52,311 bases of DNA, from positions 1 through 52,311 of the forward strand of contig NZ_JAAHHW010000043.1 in NCBI RefSeq assembly GCF_010692325.1, given 5' to 3'. This DNA is from Moorena sp. SIO3I8 (GTDB lineage: Bacteria > Cyanobacteriota > Cyanobacteriia > Cyanobacteriales > Coleofasciculaceae). Both the position numbers and the translations under genes were made by a program. Positions 19,199 to 26,948 of the stretch are shown one piece after another. A model generated the notes under the pieces. The model saw only the letters and a program-made list of their open reading frames with translations. It did not search any database and had not been told where the DNA came from. Numbering within the stretch: position 1 is the first letter of the stretch; every line of letters starts with the position of its first letter.

Positions 19199-20164
19199 AT
19201 GAATCCTCCTAAATACATCTTCCAGGGCAATCCAAAACATCGACCTAAACAATGTCATCCAGATTCTCCCACAGAATTAGAACCCTATATTGCAGACAGC
19301 GAATTAATTGAAGCCGTAAATTTGGCAATTTTCCTCCAAAGACCCCTGTTAATTGAAGGAGAAGCGGGATGTGGTAAAACCAGATTAGCAGTAGCAGTGG
19401 CTTATGAATTAGGGTTGCCCTTTTATCGCTGGGATATTCGCTCAACCACGAAAGTCCAAGAGGGATTATATGAATACGATGCGATTTTGCGCTTGCATGA
19501 TGTCCAAACCCAAAACTTAACCCCGTCTATTAATCCGAAAACTGGACAACCGAGAAATCCTCAAGAACCAAAAGATTACCGTGAACTAGGTCCCCTGGGA
19601 AAAGCCTTTAAATCCCACGACTATCCGGCAGTGTTGCTAATTGATGAAATTGACAAGGCTGATGTAGATTTCCCCAATGATTTACTGTCGATATTGGATA
19701 AACCTTGGAAATTTTTTATTCGGGAAACAGGAGAAACGATAGAGGCTAATCAAGAGCAATTGCCAATTATCATTATTACCAGTAATAAAGAAAAAGGCAG
19801 TCTCCCCTCTCCCTTCTTACGCCGCTGTTTATATCACTATGTGCGTTTCCCTAGTCAACCGGAAGAGTTAGAGAAAATTGTCAAGGTTCACTATCAACAG
19901 AAACAGAAACCAGAGACCATGGCAATGCCCAAATCTGATTTAGTGACGACTGCGATCGCTAAATTTTTAAAGATACGAGAGGATAAAAGTCTTTTTAAAC
20001 CTCCGGGGACCAGTGAGTTTCTGGATTGGCTGGCTGCCTTACATCACTTTAAATCGGAACCCTATGCTGTGACTAAACTCCAGCAAGACAATACAATTCC
20101 CTATCGAGATTTAGTCTTTAAATTGCGGCAAGATTGGCAAAATCCCAATTATGCAGGTTCATGA
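19199..20164 (+). CDS. MoxR-type AAA+ ATPase
   Basis: 321 residues. Walker A GEAGCGKT at residues 54-61, Walker B AVLLIDEIDKAD at 144-155, sensor-1-like IIIITSNKEKGSL, and an arginine-finger region SPFLRRCLYHYVRFP. The lid follows. This is the MoxR family, which works with vWA proteins as a chaperone-like ATPase that remodels partner complexes. The gene is 3 bp after the iSTAND gene, and its stop codon lies at the left edge of the inserted element at 20164-20699, before the vWA partner gene. Confidence 0.92.
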   Translation: MNPPKYIFQGNPKHRPKQCHPDSPTELEPYIADSELIEAVNLAIFLQRPLLIEGEAGCGKTRLAVAVAYELGLPFYRWDIRSTTKVQEGLYEYDAILRLHDVQTQNLTPSINPKTGQPRNPQEPKDYRELGPLGKAFKSHDYPAVLLIDEIDKADVDFPNDLLSILDKPWKFFIRETGETIEANQEQLPIIIITSNKEKGSLPSPFLRRCLYHYVRFPSQPEELEKIVKVHYQQKQKPETMAMPKSDLVTTAIAKFLKIREDKSLFKPPGTSEFLDWLAALHHFKSEPYAVTKLQQDNTIPYRDLVFKLRQDWQNPNYAGS

Positions 20165-20699
20165 TACCAATTTCCTTTAATGAGGCTACAGATCAGATCC
20201 CCCCTAGCCCCCCTTGAAAAAGGGGGGAACTGGAGTTAAAGTCCCTCTTGTTAAGGAGAACTGGAGTTAAAATCCCCCTTGTTAAGGAGAACTGGAGTTA
20301 AAATCCCCCTTGTTAAGGAGAACTGGACTTAAAGTCCCTCTTGTTAAGGAGAACTGGACTTAAAGTCCCCCTTGTTAAGGAGAACTGGAGTTAAAATCCC
20401 CCTTGAAAAAGGGGGGAACTGGACTTAAAGTCCCCCTTGAAAAAGGGGGGAACTCGACTTAAAGTCCCCCTTGAAAAAGGGGGGAACTCGACTTAAAGTC
20501 CCCCTTGAAAAAGGGGGGAACTCGACTTAAAGTCCCCCTTGAAAAAGGGGGGAACTCGACTTAAAGTCCCCCTTGAAAAAGGGGGGAACTCGACTTAAAG
20601 TCCCCCTTGAAAAAGGGGGGAACTCGACTTAAAGTCCCCCTTGTTAAGGGGGATTTAGGGGGATCTTCTACGTGTTACACTGTCTTATGAAATTGGTAT
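20164..20699. mobile_element. MITE-like element with 11-bp terminal inverted repeats and internal hairpin array
   Basis: ATACCAATTTC at 20164-20174 and GAAATTGGTAT at 20689-20699 are perfect inverted repeats. A second nested inverted pair is GATCCCCCCTAGCCCCCCTT (20196) and AAGGGGGATTTAGGGGGATC (ending 20665). Between them are about 14 tandem units of 31-34 bp of the type AACTCGACTTAAAGTCCCCC-TTGAAAAAGGGGGG, each with a C-run/G-run hairpin. The left repeat includes the last base of the moxR TGA, and the right repeat supplies AT of the vWA ATG. A TA or TGA target duplication is possible. No transposase inside. Confidence 0.85.
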
Positions 20700-21750
20700 G
20701 AGTAACTTTAATCCCCACCCTCTGTTAACTCGCCTGTTTTACCGGTTGCGCCGGGATGGGTTTGCTTTGGGAATTAATGAATATTTAGCTGCCTTACAAG
20801 CTATTGAAGGCGGCTGGGGAGTGCAGGATGCCAATGCTCTCAAAAAACTCCTGCGATCGCTTTGGTGTCATTCCCTAGCCCAACAAGACCATTTAGACGT
20901 CATTTTTCGTTCCATTAGCGCAGAAGAAAGCCAAGAGAAGGCAAAACCTAGGGAAATTCCCTCAGAATCCCCCGAATCATCGTCCTCCCCTAAGAATCCT
21001 CCTCCTGTTTCCCCTGGGGAACAAGTTCCATCGATGGTAGACTCTCCGACTCCAGTTCCTGAATTATCCTTACTGCCGGTCAAATCATCAATCAATTTAT
21101 TAGAACACACAGAAGACCGGGATTTCCAAGGGTATTATCCCATTTCTCGCAGGTATATGGTTTATAGCTGGCGTTATTTACGGCGGATGGTGGCAGATGG
21201 TAGAGAGGATGTTCTGGATGTGGAAGGGACAATTGCCAACGTCTGCGAACAGGGATTTTTTTTAAAGCCCAAATACAGCCGAAGGGAGCAAAATCACGCT
21301 GATTTGCTCTTGTTGCTAGATCAGGAAGGCTCGATGACTCCCTTTCACCGCTTTACGCGAGATTTAGTCGAAACCGCCCAAGACGAAAGTAATATCCATC
21401 GGGTGCGAGTGGGCTATTTCCACAACGTTCCCGCAGAGTATGTTTATAAAGACCCTTATCTAACCGAAAAGGTACTGTTTGAGTCGATTTTGGCAGAGTC
21501 CGATGGGGATACCAGTGTTTTAATTGTCAGCGATGGGGGAGCAGCTCGTGGCGATCGCCGTTTCGAAAGATTTTCAGCAACCGCTGAAGTTTTGTGGCAC
21601 ATTAGACAGCATACCAAGTTAATAGCCTGGTTGAATCCCGTTCCCTCTGAACGCTGGCAGGGAAGCACTGCCCAATTTATCGCTCATTTAGTACCAATGT
21701 ACCCCCTGGATCCTCATGGGTTAAATCAAGCGATCGCACAGATTCGTTAA
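20698..21750 (+). CDS. vWA-domain protein, partner of MoxR
   Basis: 350 residues. An N-terminal helical domain (about 1-75, NPHPLLTRLFYRLRRDGFAL) is followed by a Ser/Pro-rich linker (76-130). A YSWRYLRRMVADGREDVLDV region precedes the vWA domain at about 200-350 with strand ADLLLLLDQEGSMTPFHRF and VLIVSDGGAARGD. The metal (MIDAS) motif DxSxS appears as DQEGS (D208, E210, S212), so the first serine is replaced by glutamate; metal binding may be altered. vWA proteins assemble complexes with MoxR ATPases. The start ATG overlaps the right end of the inserted element. It is 5 bp before the next gene. Confidence 0.85.
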   Translation: MSNFNPHPLLTRLFYRLRRDGFALGINEYLAALQAIEGGWGVQDANALKKLLRSLWCHSLAQQDHLDVIFRSISAEESQEKAKPREIPSESPESSSSPKNPPPVSPGEQVPSMVDSPTPVPELSLLPVKSSINLLEHTEDRDFQGYYPISRRYMVYSWRYLRRMVADGREDVLDVEGTIANVCEQGFFLKPKYSRREQNHADLLLLLDQEGSMTPFHRFTRDLVETAQDESNIHRVRVGYFHNVPAEYVYKDPYLTEKVLFESILAESDGDTSVLIVSDGGAARGDRRFERFSATAEVLWHIRQHTKLIAWLNPVPSERWQGSTAQFIAHLVPMYPLDPHGLNQAIAQIR

Positions 21751-21755
21751 GATCT

Positions 21756-23429
21756 ATGACAACTTCCTCATCTGACCAATTAACCGAAGAAATAGCCAAG
21801 CAACAAGTTGAACGGTTTGTGGCCAGGTTTGAACCCAACTATCGCTATCTAGCTTGTCATTGCGCTTTGCCCTTGGTCTTGACTCCGGAATTGGTCAACT
21901 ATATCCGAGTGCAATTTTTACTCAACGAGGAAGTGCCTTGGATAGCAGAAGCGGATTTACTGTTGTCGGAGTTGTGCCGTCCAGTTGGTTATGAATTATA
22001 TGCCATGACTCCGGCAGTACGGTCTCATTTATTGGCACAATTTGAAACAGAAGAATTTCAGCACAAATTTGGTACAAATCGCCTCAAATCCGTTGCCCAA
22101 TTGCTGATGGATTACGTGACTTATTTAATGGGAACCCATCCCCCTAGCCGACAGGGAGAATTCCAGGCACAACAATGGGCAGCCATGGTGTATTTAGATC
22201 AACATCGCACTCAAGCAGAAGAAGAGATTGCTAAAGCCCTACAAGGATTGGTTAACCGAGGAAAAAATGGACAGGCAGAATTAGCCCGATTACAGCGTTT
22301 AATTCAAGAATTTAGACCCCAGTTGAGTCAATATGACTCCTTAATGACATTTGCTGAATCCCTCGGAATCTGGCTCAACGGTAAAATTCCCCCTGATGCT
22401 AGTCAATCCTATGGTGTTCATGGGGTAAACCTTAGCCTTAATCAAGTCACTCAGCTTGAAGGTTTTCCACCCATGCAAACCTTTGAATGTGAGGTGGTAA
22501 TCATTGGGCTGGGAGCAGAAACAGAGATATTCCCAGAGATTGAGCTAGAACCTTTTGATTTTGAAGTGGCAACTATTGAGTTGAAACAAACAGGCTCATC
22601 AAGAACAGAACTAGTCATCAAGCGTCATCAGCAACAAGCTTATGGTTTTACCGAAGACTTAGGGAATGGAGTTGAGCTAGAGATGGTTGGCATTCGTGAA
22701 GGGAGCTTTATCATGGGTTCCCCAGAAACAGAAGAGGGGCATAGTGACAGTGAAAGTCCCCAGCATCAAGTCACCGTTAAATCCTTCTTTATGGGTAAAT
22801 ACCCAGTTACCCAAGCCCAATGGCAAGCCGTCGCTGCCCTAACCCAAGTCAACAGAGAACTTAAACCCAATCCATCCTATTTTAAAGGGGATGACCGACC
22901 TGTAGAGAGAGTCTCTTGGTATGATGCGGTGGAGTTTTGTGCGCGGCTGTCTGAGTATACCAAACGCCCTTATCGCTTGCCCAGTGAAGCCGAGTGGGAG
23001 TATGCTTGTCGAGCAGGTACAACTACTCCGTTTCATTTTGGAGAGACGATTACTACAGAGTTTGCTAACTATGATGGCAACTATACTTATGGCTCTGGTT
23101 CTAAAGGCAAATCTGCTCAGAAAACAACCCCAGTGGGGAGTTTTGGTGTAGCCAATGACTTTGGAGTCTACGATATGCATGGGAATGTGTGGGAGTGGTG
23201 TTTAGACCATTGGCACTCAAACTATAAAGGTGCGCCGACAAATGGCAGTGTGTGGCAAGATGAGCATGATAATGCTAATGACAATGATAATAAGCGGCGC
23301 TTGTTGCGGGGCGGTTGTTGGGACAACGTCCCTGTATTCTGCCGTTCTGGGTCTCGCGGCAACTCTGATCGGGTCATCGGGCGCTACGGCCTCAATATTG
23401 GTTTTCGTGTGGTGTGTGGGTGTGCGTAG
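21756..23429 (+). CDS. Conflict-system protein: helical N-terminal domain plus FGE-sulfatase domain (variable C-terminus)
   Basis: 557 residues. Residues about 1-275 are a helical domain (EEIAKQQVERFVARFEPNY … VNYIRVQFLLNEEVPWIAEA), as found N-terminally in cyanobacterial vWA/MoxR-associated proteins. A linker follows. Residues about 300-557 form an FGE-sulfatase/SUMF1 domain (C-type-lectin fold): GSFIMGSPETEEGH, KYPVTQAQWQAV, RPYRLPSEAEWEYACRAGT, DMHGNVWEWCLDHW and RGGCWDNVPVFCRSGSRG … IGFRVV. It is unlikely to be an ordinary formylglycine enzyme; in such loci the domain is thought to act as a ligand-binding or effector part. The last 37 codons differ strongly from the paralogue at 25737 (see 23307-23417). 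ATG is 5 bp after the vWA stop. Confidence 0.85.
   Translation: MTTSSSDQLTEEIAKQQVERFVARFEPNYRYLACHCALPLVLTPELVNYIRVQFLLNEEVPWIAEADLLLSELCRPVGYELYAMTPAVRSHLLAQFETEEFQHKFGTNRLKSVAQLLMDYVTYLMGTHPPSRQGEFQAQQWAAMVYLDQHRTQAEEEIAKALQGLVNRGKNGQAELARLQRLIQEFRPQLSQYDSLMTFAESLGIWLNGKIPPDASQSYGVHGVNLSLNQVTQLEGFPPMQTFECEVVIIGLGAETEIFPEIELEPFDFEVATIELKQTGSSRTELVIKRHQQQAYGFTEDLGNGVELEMVGIREGSFIMGSPETEEGHSDSESPQHQVTVKSFFMGKYPVTQAQWQAVAALTQVNRELKPNPSYFKGDDRPVERVSWYDAVEFCARLSEYTKRPYRLPSEAEWEYACRAGTTTPFHFGETITTEFANYDGNYTYGSGSKGKSAQKTTPVGSFGVANDFGVYDMHGNVWEWCLDHWHSNYKGAPTNGSVWQDEHDNANDNDNKRRLLRGGCWDNVPVFCRSGSRGNSDRVIGRYGLNIGFRVVCGCA
23307..23417 (+). other. Putative DGR variable region 1 (VR1)
   Basis: 111 bp from the RGG codon to the FRVVC end of the first FGE gene. 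It aligns without gaps with 26493-26603 of the second FGE gene. By hand I count about 27 base differences, of which all but one codon change (GGC/GGT) alter the amino acid. The flanks CGGGGCGGT and AATATTGGTTTTCGTGTGG are nearly identical in both. RGG(S)W…CRSGSRG…GFRVV is the usual shape of a diversity-generating-retroelement target. No template repeat or reverse transcriptase is in the window. Confidence 0.6.
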
Positions 23430-23479
23430 ACTCCGTAACCCTTGACCCTTTTGGCCTTTTGCCCTTTGCCCTGTGTTTT

Positions 23480-24165
23480 TTCTTCTTGTGGAACAGGCTT
23501 CTAGCCTGTTGCTGGAATAGGCTGCCTGTATCAATCTCAATCAACTAATAATATTGTCACTGGCAAGATGCCAGTTCCACAGTTAATCATATATCACGCG
23601 GCAAGATGCCAGTTCCACTTGTAGAACCACTGGCATCTTGCCAGTTCCACAGTTAATCATATATTACTGGCATCTTGCCAGTTCCACAATTAATCATTAA
23701 TCACTGGCAAGATGCCAGTTACAATTGTAGAATCACTGGCAAGATGTCAGTTACAATTGTAGGACCACTGGCAAGATGCCAGTTCCACAATTAATCATTA
23801 ATCACTGGCAAGATGCCAGTTCCACTTGTAGAATCACTGGCAAGATGCCAGTTCCACTTGTAGGACCACTGGCAAGATGCCAGTTCCACAATTAATCATT
23901 AATCACTGGCAAGATGCCAGTTCCACTTGTAGAATCACTGGCAAGATGCCAGTTCCACTTGTAGAACCACTGGCAAGATGCCAGTTCCACTTGTAGAACC
24001 ACTGGCAAGATGCCAGTTCCACTTGTAGAACCACTGGCAAGATGCCAGTTCCACTTGTAGAACCACTGGCAAGATGCCAGTTCCACTTGTAGAACCACTG
24101 GCAAGATGCCAGTTCCACAATTAATCATATATCACTGGCAAGATGCCAGTTCGACAATGGATATG
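23480..24165. repeat. REP array: family A palindromes (ACTGGCAAGATGCCAGT), about 18 copies
   Basis: Starts with one degenerate family-B unit (AACAGGCTTCTAGCCTGTT near 23490). It is then about 18 copies of the 17-bp palindrome ACTGGCAAGATGCCAGT, joined by TCCACTTGTAGAACC or TCCACAATTAATCATTAATC spacers at mostly 32 or 37 bp steps. Two copies have the centre inverted (GGCATCTTGCC), and a few carry point changes. Frames read through it are repeat artefacts. Confidence 0.9.
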
Positions 24166-24304
24166 TGAAGAGAACTTAACCAAACCCAACCGAGCTTATG
24201 AAGCACCAATCAGCGGGAACAGGCTTCGAGGCTGTCTTAAGGCAACATTAATGATTATAACTAGCAAGATGCTGGCAGTAACATACTCTGTAGAAATGTA
24301 ACTA

Positions 24305-24916
24305 ATGACTACCCCCAACCCTCTATCCTCTGGGGCAAAGGCTTCCAGGCTGTCTCAACCGAATATTAATGATTATGACTGGCAAGATTATCGTTCAATG
24401 AATTATACCAGTTATACCAGTTTCAGAAAGTCTCCAAATATTAAAATTAGCAAAAGAAATCTTCCTCACTGGGAATTAGCAGGAGCAATTTACTTTGTGA
24501 CTTTTAGTACTTGGCAAAAGCTAGAGTTGACCCCAGAAGCCAGACAGGTAGTTCTAGATTCCTGTTTATTCTTCAATAACCAAAGGTACAAAACCTATGC
24601 TGTTGTAATTATGCCAGATCATGTGCATTGGTTAATGCAGCCTTTACCAAAATCAGATCAGAAATATTGGACCTTAGGTAGTATTATCCACAGCATTAAA
24701 AGCTATAGTTCTAAACAAGTTGCTAAAGTAATGAATCATATCGGTATTGTTTGGCAAGACGAGCGATATGATCGCATTATGCGAGATGAAAGAGAATTTT
24801 TAGAGACATGGAACTATATCAGAGAAAATCCTGTAAAAGCTAATTTATCTGAGATTGCTGAAAGATATCCTTTCTTCTGGCAAATGGATAGTGTAGAGAA
24901 GTCTTCTGTAAAATAA
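24305..24916 (+). CDS. REP-associated tyrosine transposase (RAYT)
   Basis: 203 residues from ATG at 24305; an ATG at 24398 (MNYTSYTSFRKSPN) is a plausible alternative. Core features of Y1_Tnp/RAYT proteins: AGAIYFVTFSTWQKLELT, the HUH-type metal site in VVIMPDHVHWLMQPL (His106, His108), RYDRIMRDEREFLETWNYIR with the likely catalytic Tyr171, and ENPVKANL, the RAYT C-terminal signature. It cuts and moves single-stranded REP hairpins. It is flanked on both sides by REP arrays of two families. The first 30 codons lie in degenerate REP sequence (CAAAGGCTTCCAGGCTGTCT and GACTGGCAAGATTATC), so the N-terminus appears to be derived from REP units. Confidence 0.9.
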   Translation: MTTPNPLSSGAKASRLSQPNINDYDWQDYRSMNYTSYTSFRKSPNIKISKRNLPHWELAGAIYFVTFSTWQKLELTPEARQVVLDSCLFFNNQRYKTYAVVIMPDHVHWLMQPLPKSDQKYWTLGSIIHSIKSYSSKQVAKVMNHIGIVWQDERYDRIMRDEREFLETWNYIRENPVKANLSEIAERYPFFWQMDSVEKSSVK

Positions 24917-24919
24917 TCT

Positions 24920-25368
24920 ATGGTGGAACAGGCTTCCAGCCTGTGTCAAGAACTGTGTGTGTGGTGGAACAGGCTTCCAGCCTGTGTCAAGAACTGTGTG
25001 TGTGGTGGAACAGGCTTCCAGCCTGTGTCAAGAACTGTGTGTGTGGTGGAACAGGCTTCCAGCCTGTATCAAGAACTGTGTGTGTGGTGGAACAGGCTTC
25101 CAGCCTGTGTCAAGAACTGTGTGTGTGGTGGAACAGGCTTCCAGCCTGTGTCAAGAACTGTGTGTGTGGAACAGGCTTCCAGCCTGTATCAAGAACTGTG
25201 TGTGTGGAACAGGCTTCCAGCCTGTATCAAGAACTGTGTGTGTGGAACAGGCTTCCAGCCTGTATCAATTGGTGGAACAGGCTTCCAGCCTGTGTCAATT
25301 GGTGGAACAGGCTTCCAGCCTGTGTCAAGAACTGTGTGGTGGAACAGGCTTCCAGCCTGTATCAATCT
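24920..25368. repeat. REP array: family B palindromes (CAGGCTTCCAGCCTG), 12 copies
   Basis: Twelve copies of GGAACAGGCTTCCAGCCTGT with A/GTCAAGAACTGTGTGTG or CAATTGGT spacers, at 42, 37 and about 30 bp steps. CAGGCT-TCC-AGCCTG is a perfect 6-bp stem. Starts 4 bp after the RAYT stop. Isolated family-B copies lie after each FGE gene (23490 and 26647). Confidence 0.9.
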
Positions 25369-25382
25369 CCATCAAACAATAA

Positions 25383-25712
25383 TCTTAGTCACTGGCAAGA
25401 TGTAATCATCTTGGTCACTGGCAAGATGCCAGTTCCACAATTAATCATATATCACTGGCAAGATGCCAGTTCCACAATTAATCATATATCACTGGCAAGA
25501 TGCCAGTTCCACAATTAATCATATATCACTGGCAAGATGCCAGTTCCACAATTAATCATATATCACTGGCAAGATGCCAGTTCCACAATTAATCATATAT
25601 CACTGGCAAGATGCCAGTTCTACACAAGATGCCAGTTCTACACAAGATGCCAGTTCTACACAAGATGCCAGTTCTACACAAGATGCCAGTTCTACACAAG
25701 ATGCCAGTTCTA
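25383..25712. repeat. REP array: family A, second block
   Basis: Six full ACTGGCAAGATGCCAGTTCC units at 37-bp steps with ACAATTAATCATATATC spacers, then six shortened 18-bp units TACACAAGATGCCAGTTC in which half the palindrome is lost. The short units encode an artefactual MPVLHK repeat in frame with the following gene. Confidence 0.9.
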
Positions 25713-25736
25713 CATCAGTTAAACAAAACAATAGTG

Positions 25737-26624
25737 ATGGCACAAACAAGTAAAGAACAACAGCAATCAAAACTTAATATAAAACGCCATCGGCGACAAA
25801 TTCAGTACTTTGCTGAAGACTTGGGAAATGGTATCACCTTGGACATGGTTGCCATCCCCGGTGGTACTTTCCTCATGGGTTCCCCAGAAACAGAAGAGGG
25901 GCATACAGATAGTGAAAGTCCCCAGCATCAAGTCACCGTTAAATCCTTCTTTATAGGCAAATACCCAGTGACCCAAGCCCAATGGCAAGCGGTCGCTGCC
26001 CTAACCCAAGTCAACAGAGAACTTGAACCCGATCCATCCCATTTTAAAGGGGAAGACCGACCTGTTGAGGGAGTCTCTTGGTATGATGCGGTGGAGTTTT
26101 GTGCGCGGCTGTCTGAGTATACCAAACGCCCTTATCGCTTGCCCAGTGAAGCCGAGTGGGAGTATGCCTGTAGAGCCGGAACAAGTACTCCGTTTCATTT
26201 TGGCGAGACGATTACTACAGAGTTTGCTAATTACAATGGAACAGATGATCAAAAGGGTCGTTGGAAAGGGTCTTATGGTAATGGGCCATCAGGGATTTAT
26301 CGTAGAGAAACCACCCCAGTGGGGAGTTTTGGGGTAGCCAATGACTTTGGACTCTACGATATGCATGGGAATGTTTGGGAGTGGTGTGCAGACCATTGGC
26401 ATGATAACTATGAAGATGCACCGACAGATGGCACTGCCTGGCAAGATGAACCGGATAGTAATAATGAAAATGATAATAAATATCGGCTGTGGCGGGGTGG
26501 TTCCTGCTACACCTTGCCTAAAAACTGCCGTTCTGGGTCTCGCGGCGTCTTTAATCCGGGCTTGAGGCACCTCGTCGGCAATATTGGTTTTCGTGTGGTG
26601 TGTGCCCAGGAGTGGACTCAGTAA
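25737..26624 (+). CDS. FGE-sulfatase (SUMF1-like) protein, paralogue of the 21756 gene
   Basis: 295 residues from ATG at 25737. The frame is open further upstream, but only through REP repeats (MPVLHK units), so I start at MAQTSKEQQQ. One complete FGE-sulfatase domain: GGTFLMGSPETEEGHTDSES, KYPVTQAQWQAV, EFCARLSEYTKRPYRLPSEA, DMHGNVWEWCADHW, RGGSCYTLPKNCRSGSRG … IGFRVV. Much of it is nearly identical in DNA to the FGE part of the 21756 gene, so it is a recent duplicate without the helical N-terminal domain. The last 37 codons are strongly diverged (26493-26603). A family-B REP hairpin follows the stop. Confidence 0.85.
   Translation: MAQTSKEQQQSKLNIKRHRRQIQYFAEDLGNGITLDMVAIPGGTFLMGSPETEEGHTDSESPQHQVTVKSFFIGKYPVTQAQWQAVAALTQVNRELEPDPSHFKGEDRPVEGVSWYDAVEFCARLSEYTKRPYRLPSEAEWEYACRAGTSTPFHFGETITTEFANYNGTDDQKGRWKGSYGNGPSGIYRRETTPVGSFGVANDFGLYDMHGNVWEWCADHWHDNYEDAPTDGTAWQDEPDSNNENDNKYRLWRGGSCYTLPKNCRSGSRGVFNPGLRHLVGNIGFRVVCAQEWTQ
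26493..26603 (+). other. Putative DGR variable region 2 (VR2)
   Basis: 111 bp, gap-free counterpart of 23307-23417. Codes RGGSCYTLPKNCRSGSRG then a variable stretch and IGFRVVC. Differences from VR1 fall mainly at first and second codon positions and are almost all non-synonymous, while the stretch coding CRSGSRG and the IGFRVV end are identical. Confidence 0.6.
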
Positions 26625-26948
26625 CCCTATGCCCTTTTTCCAATGTGGAACAGGCTTCCAGCCTGTGATAGGCAGGCAAATTTTTTGGTATGGCAGTTGA
26701 AGTAACGGTTAAGACATATTTCTGCTGCGAAGCTCCGTATTCCCTAAGAACTTTCAAGACTAAATAATTTGGCAAAAAGGCATGGATATAGCCTAAAAGT
26801 GTGATTTAATGACGTCTAAAGTGTTAGAGGGGTTTTTTAGCTATTAGGTGAGCTTGACCTTGGCGAATTAAATTCACCACGGGTCGCACCTGAGGTACAC
26901 AGGATTTTTTCCCTGTTCCCTATTCCCTGTTCCCTAGAGCCTAAAATT
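26625..26948. other. Intergenic region with REP copy and repeat remnants
   Basis: A single family-B REP (GGAACAGGCTTCCAGCCTGT at about 26647), then unremarkable sequence, then a TTCACCACGGGTCGCACCTG remnant and TGAGGTACACAGG with TTCCCTGTTCCCT heptamers up to the next start. No gene seen. Confidence 0.6.

Noticed and set aside
23892-24128. Open frames on the minus strand through the REP array (repeated WHLASGSTSGTG peptides)
   Set aside because: All three frames are open at once because the unit has no stop codon; the peptide is pure REP translation.
24920-25518. Long plus-strand frames after the RAYT gene (repeats of VEQASSLCQELC and similar)
   Set aside because: Several overlapping frames through the family-B REP array; no protein-like composition or ribosome-binding site.
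23545-25712. CRISPR array
   Set aside because: Repeats are palindromic REP units with nearly constant spacers of 15-25 bp; spacers repeat each other, and no cas gene is present.
26625-26948. DGR template repeat or reverse transcriptase near the variable regions
   Set aside because: Neither a copy of the 111-bp segment nor an RT-like frame is found here or elsewhere in the window.
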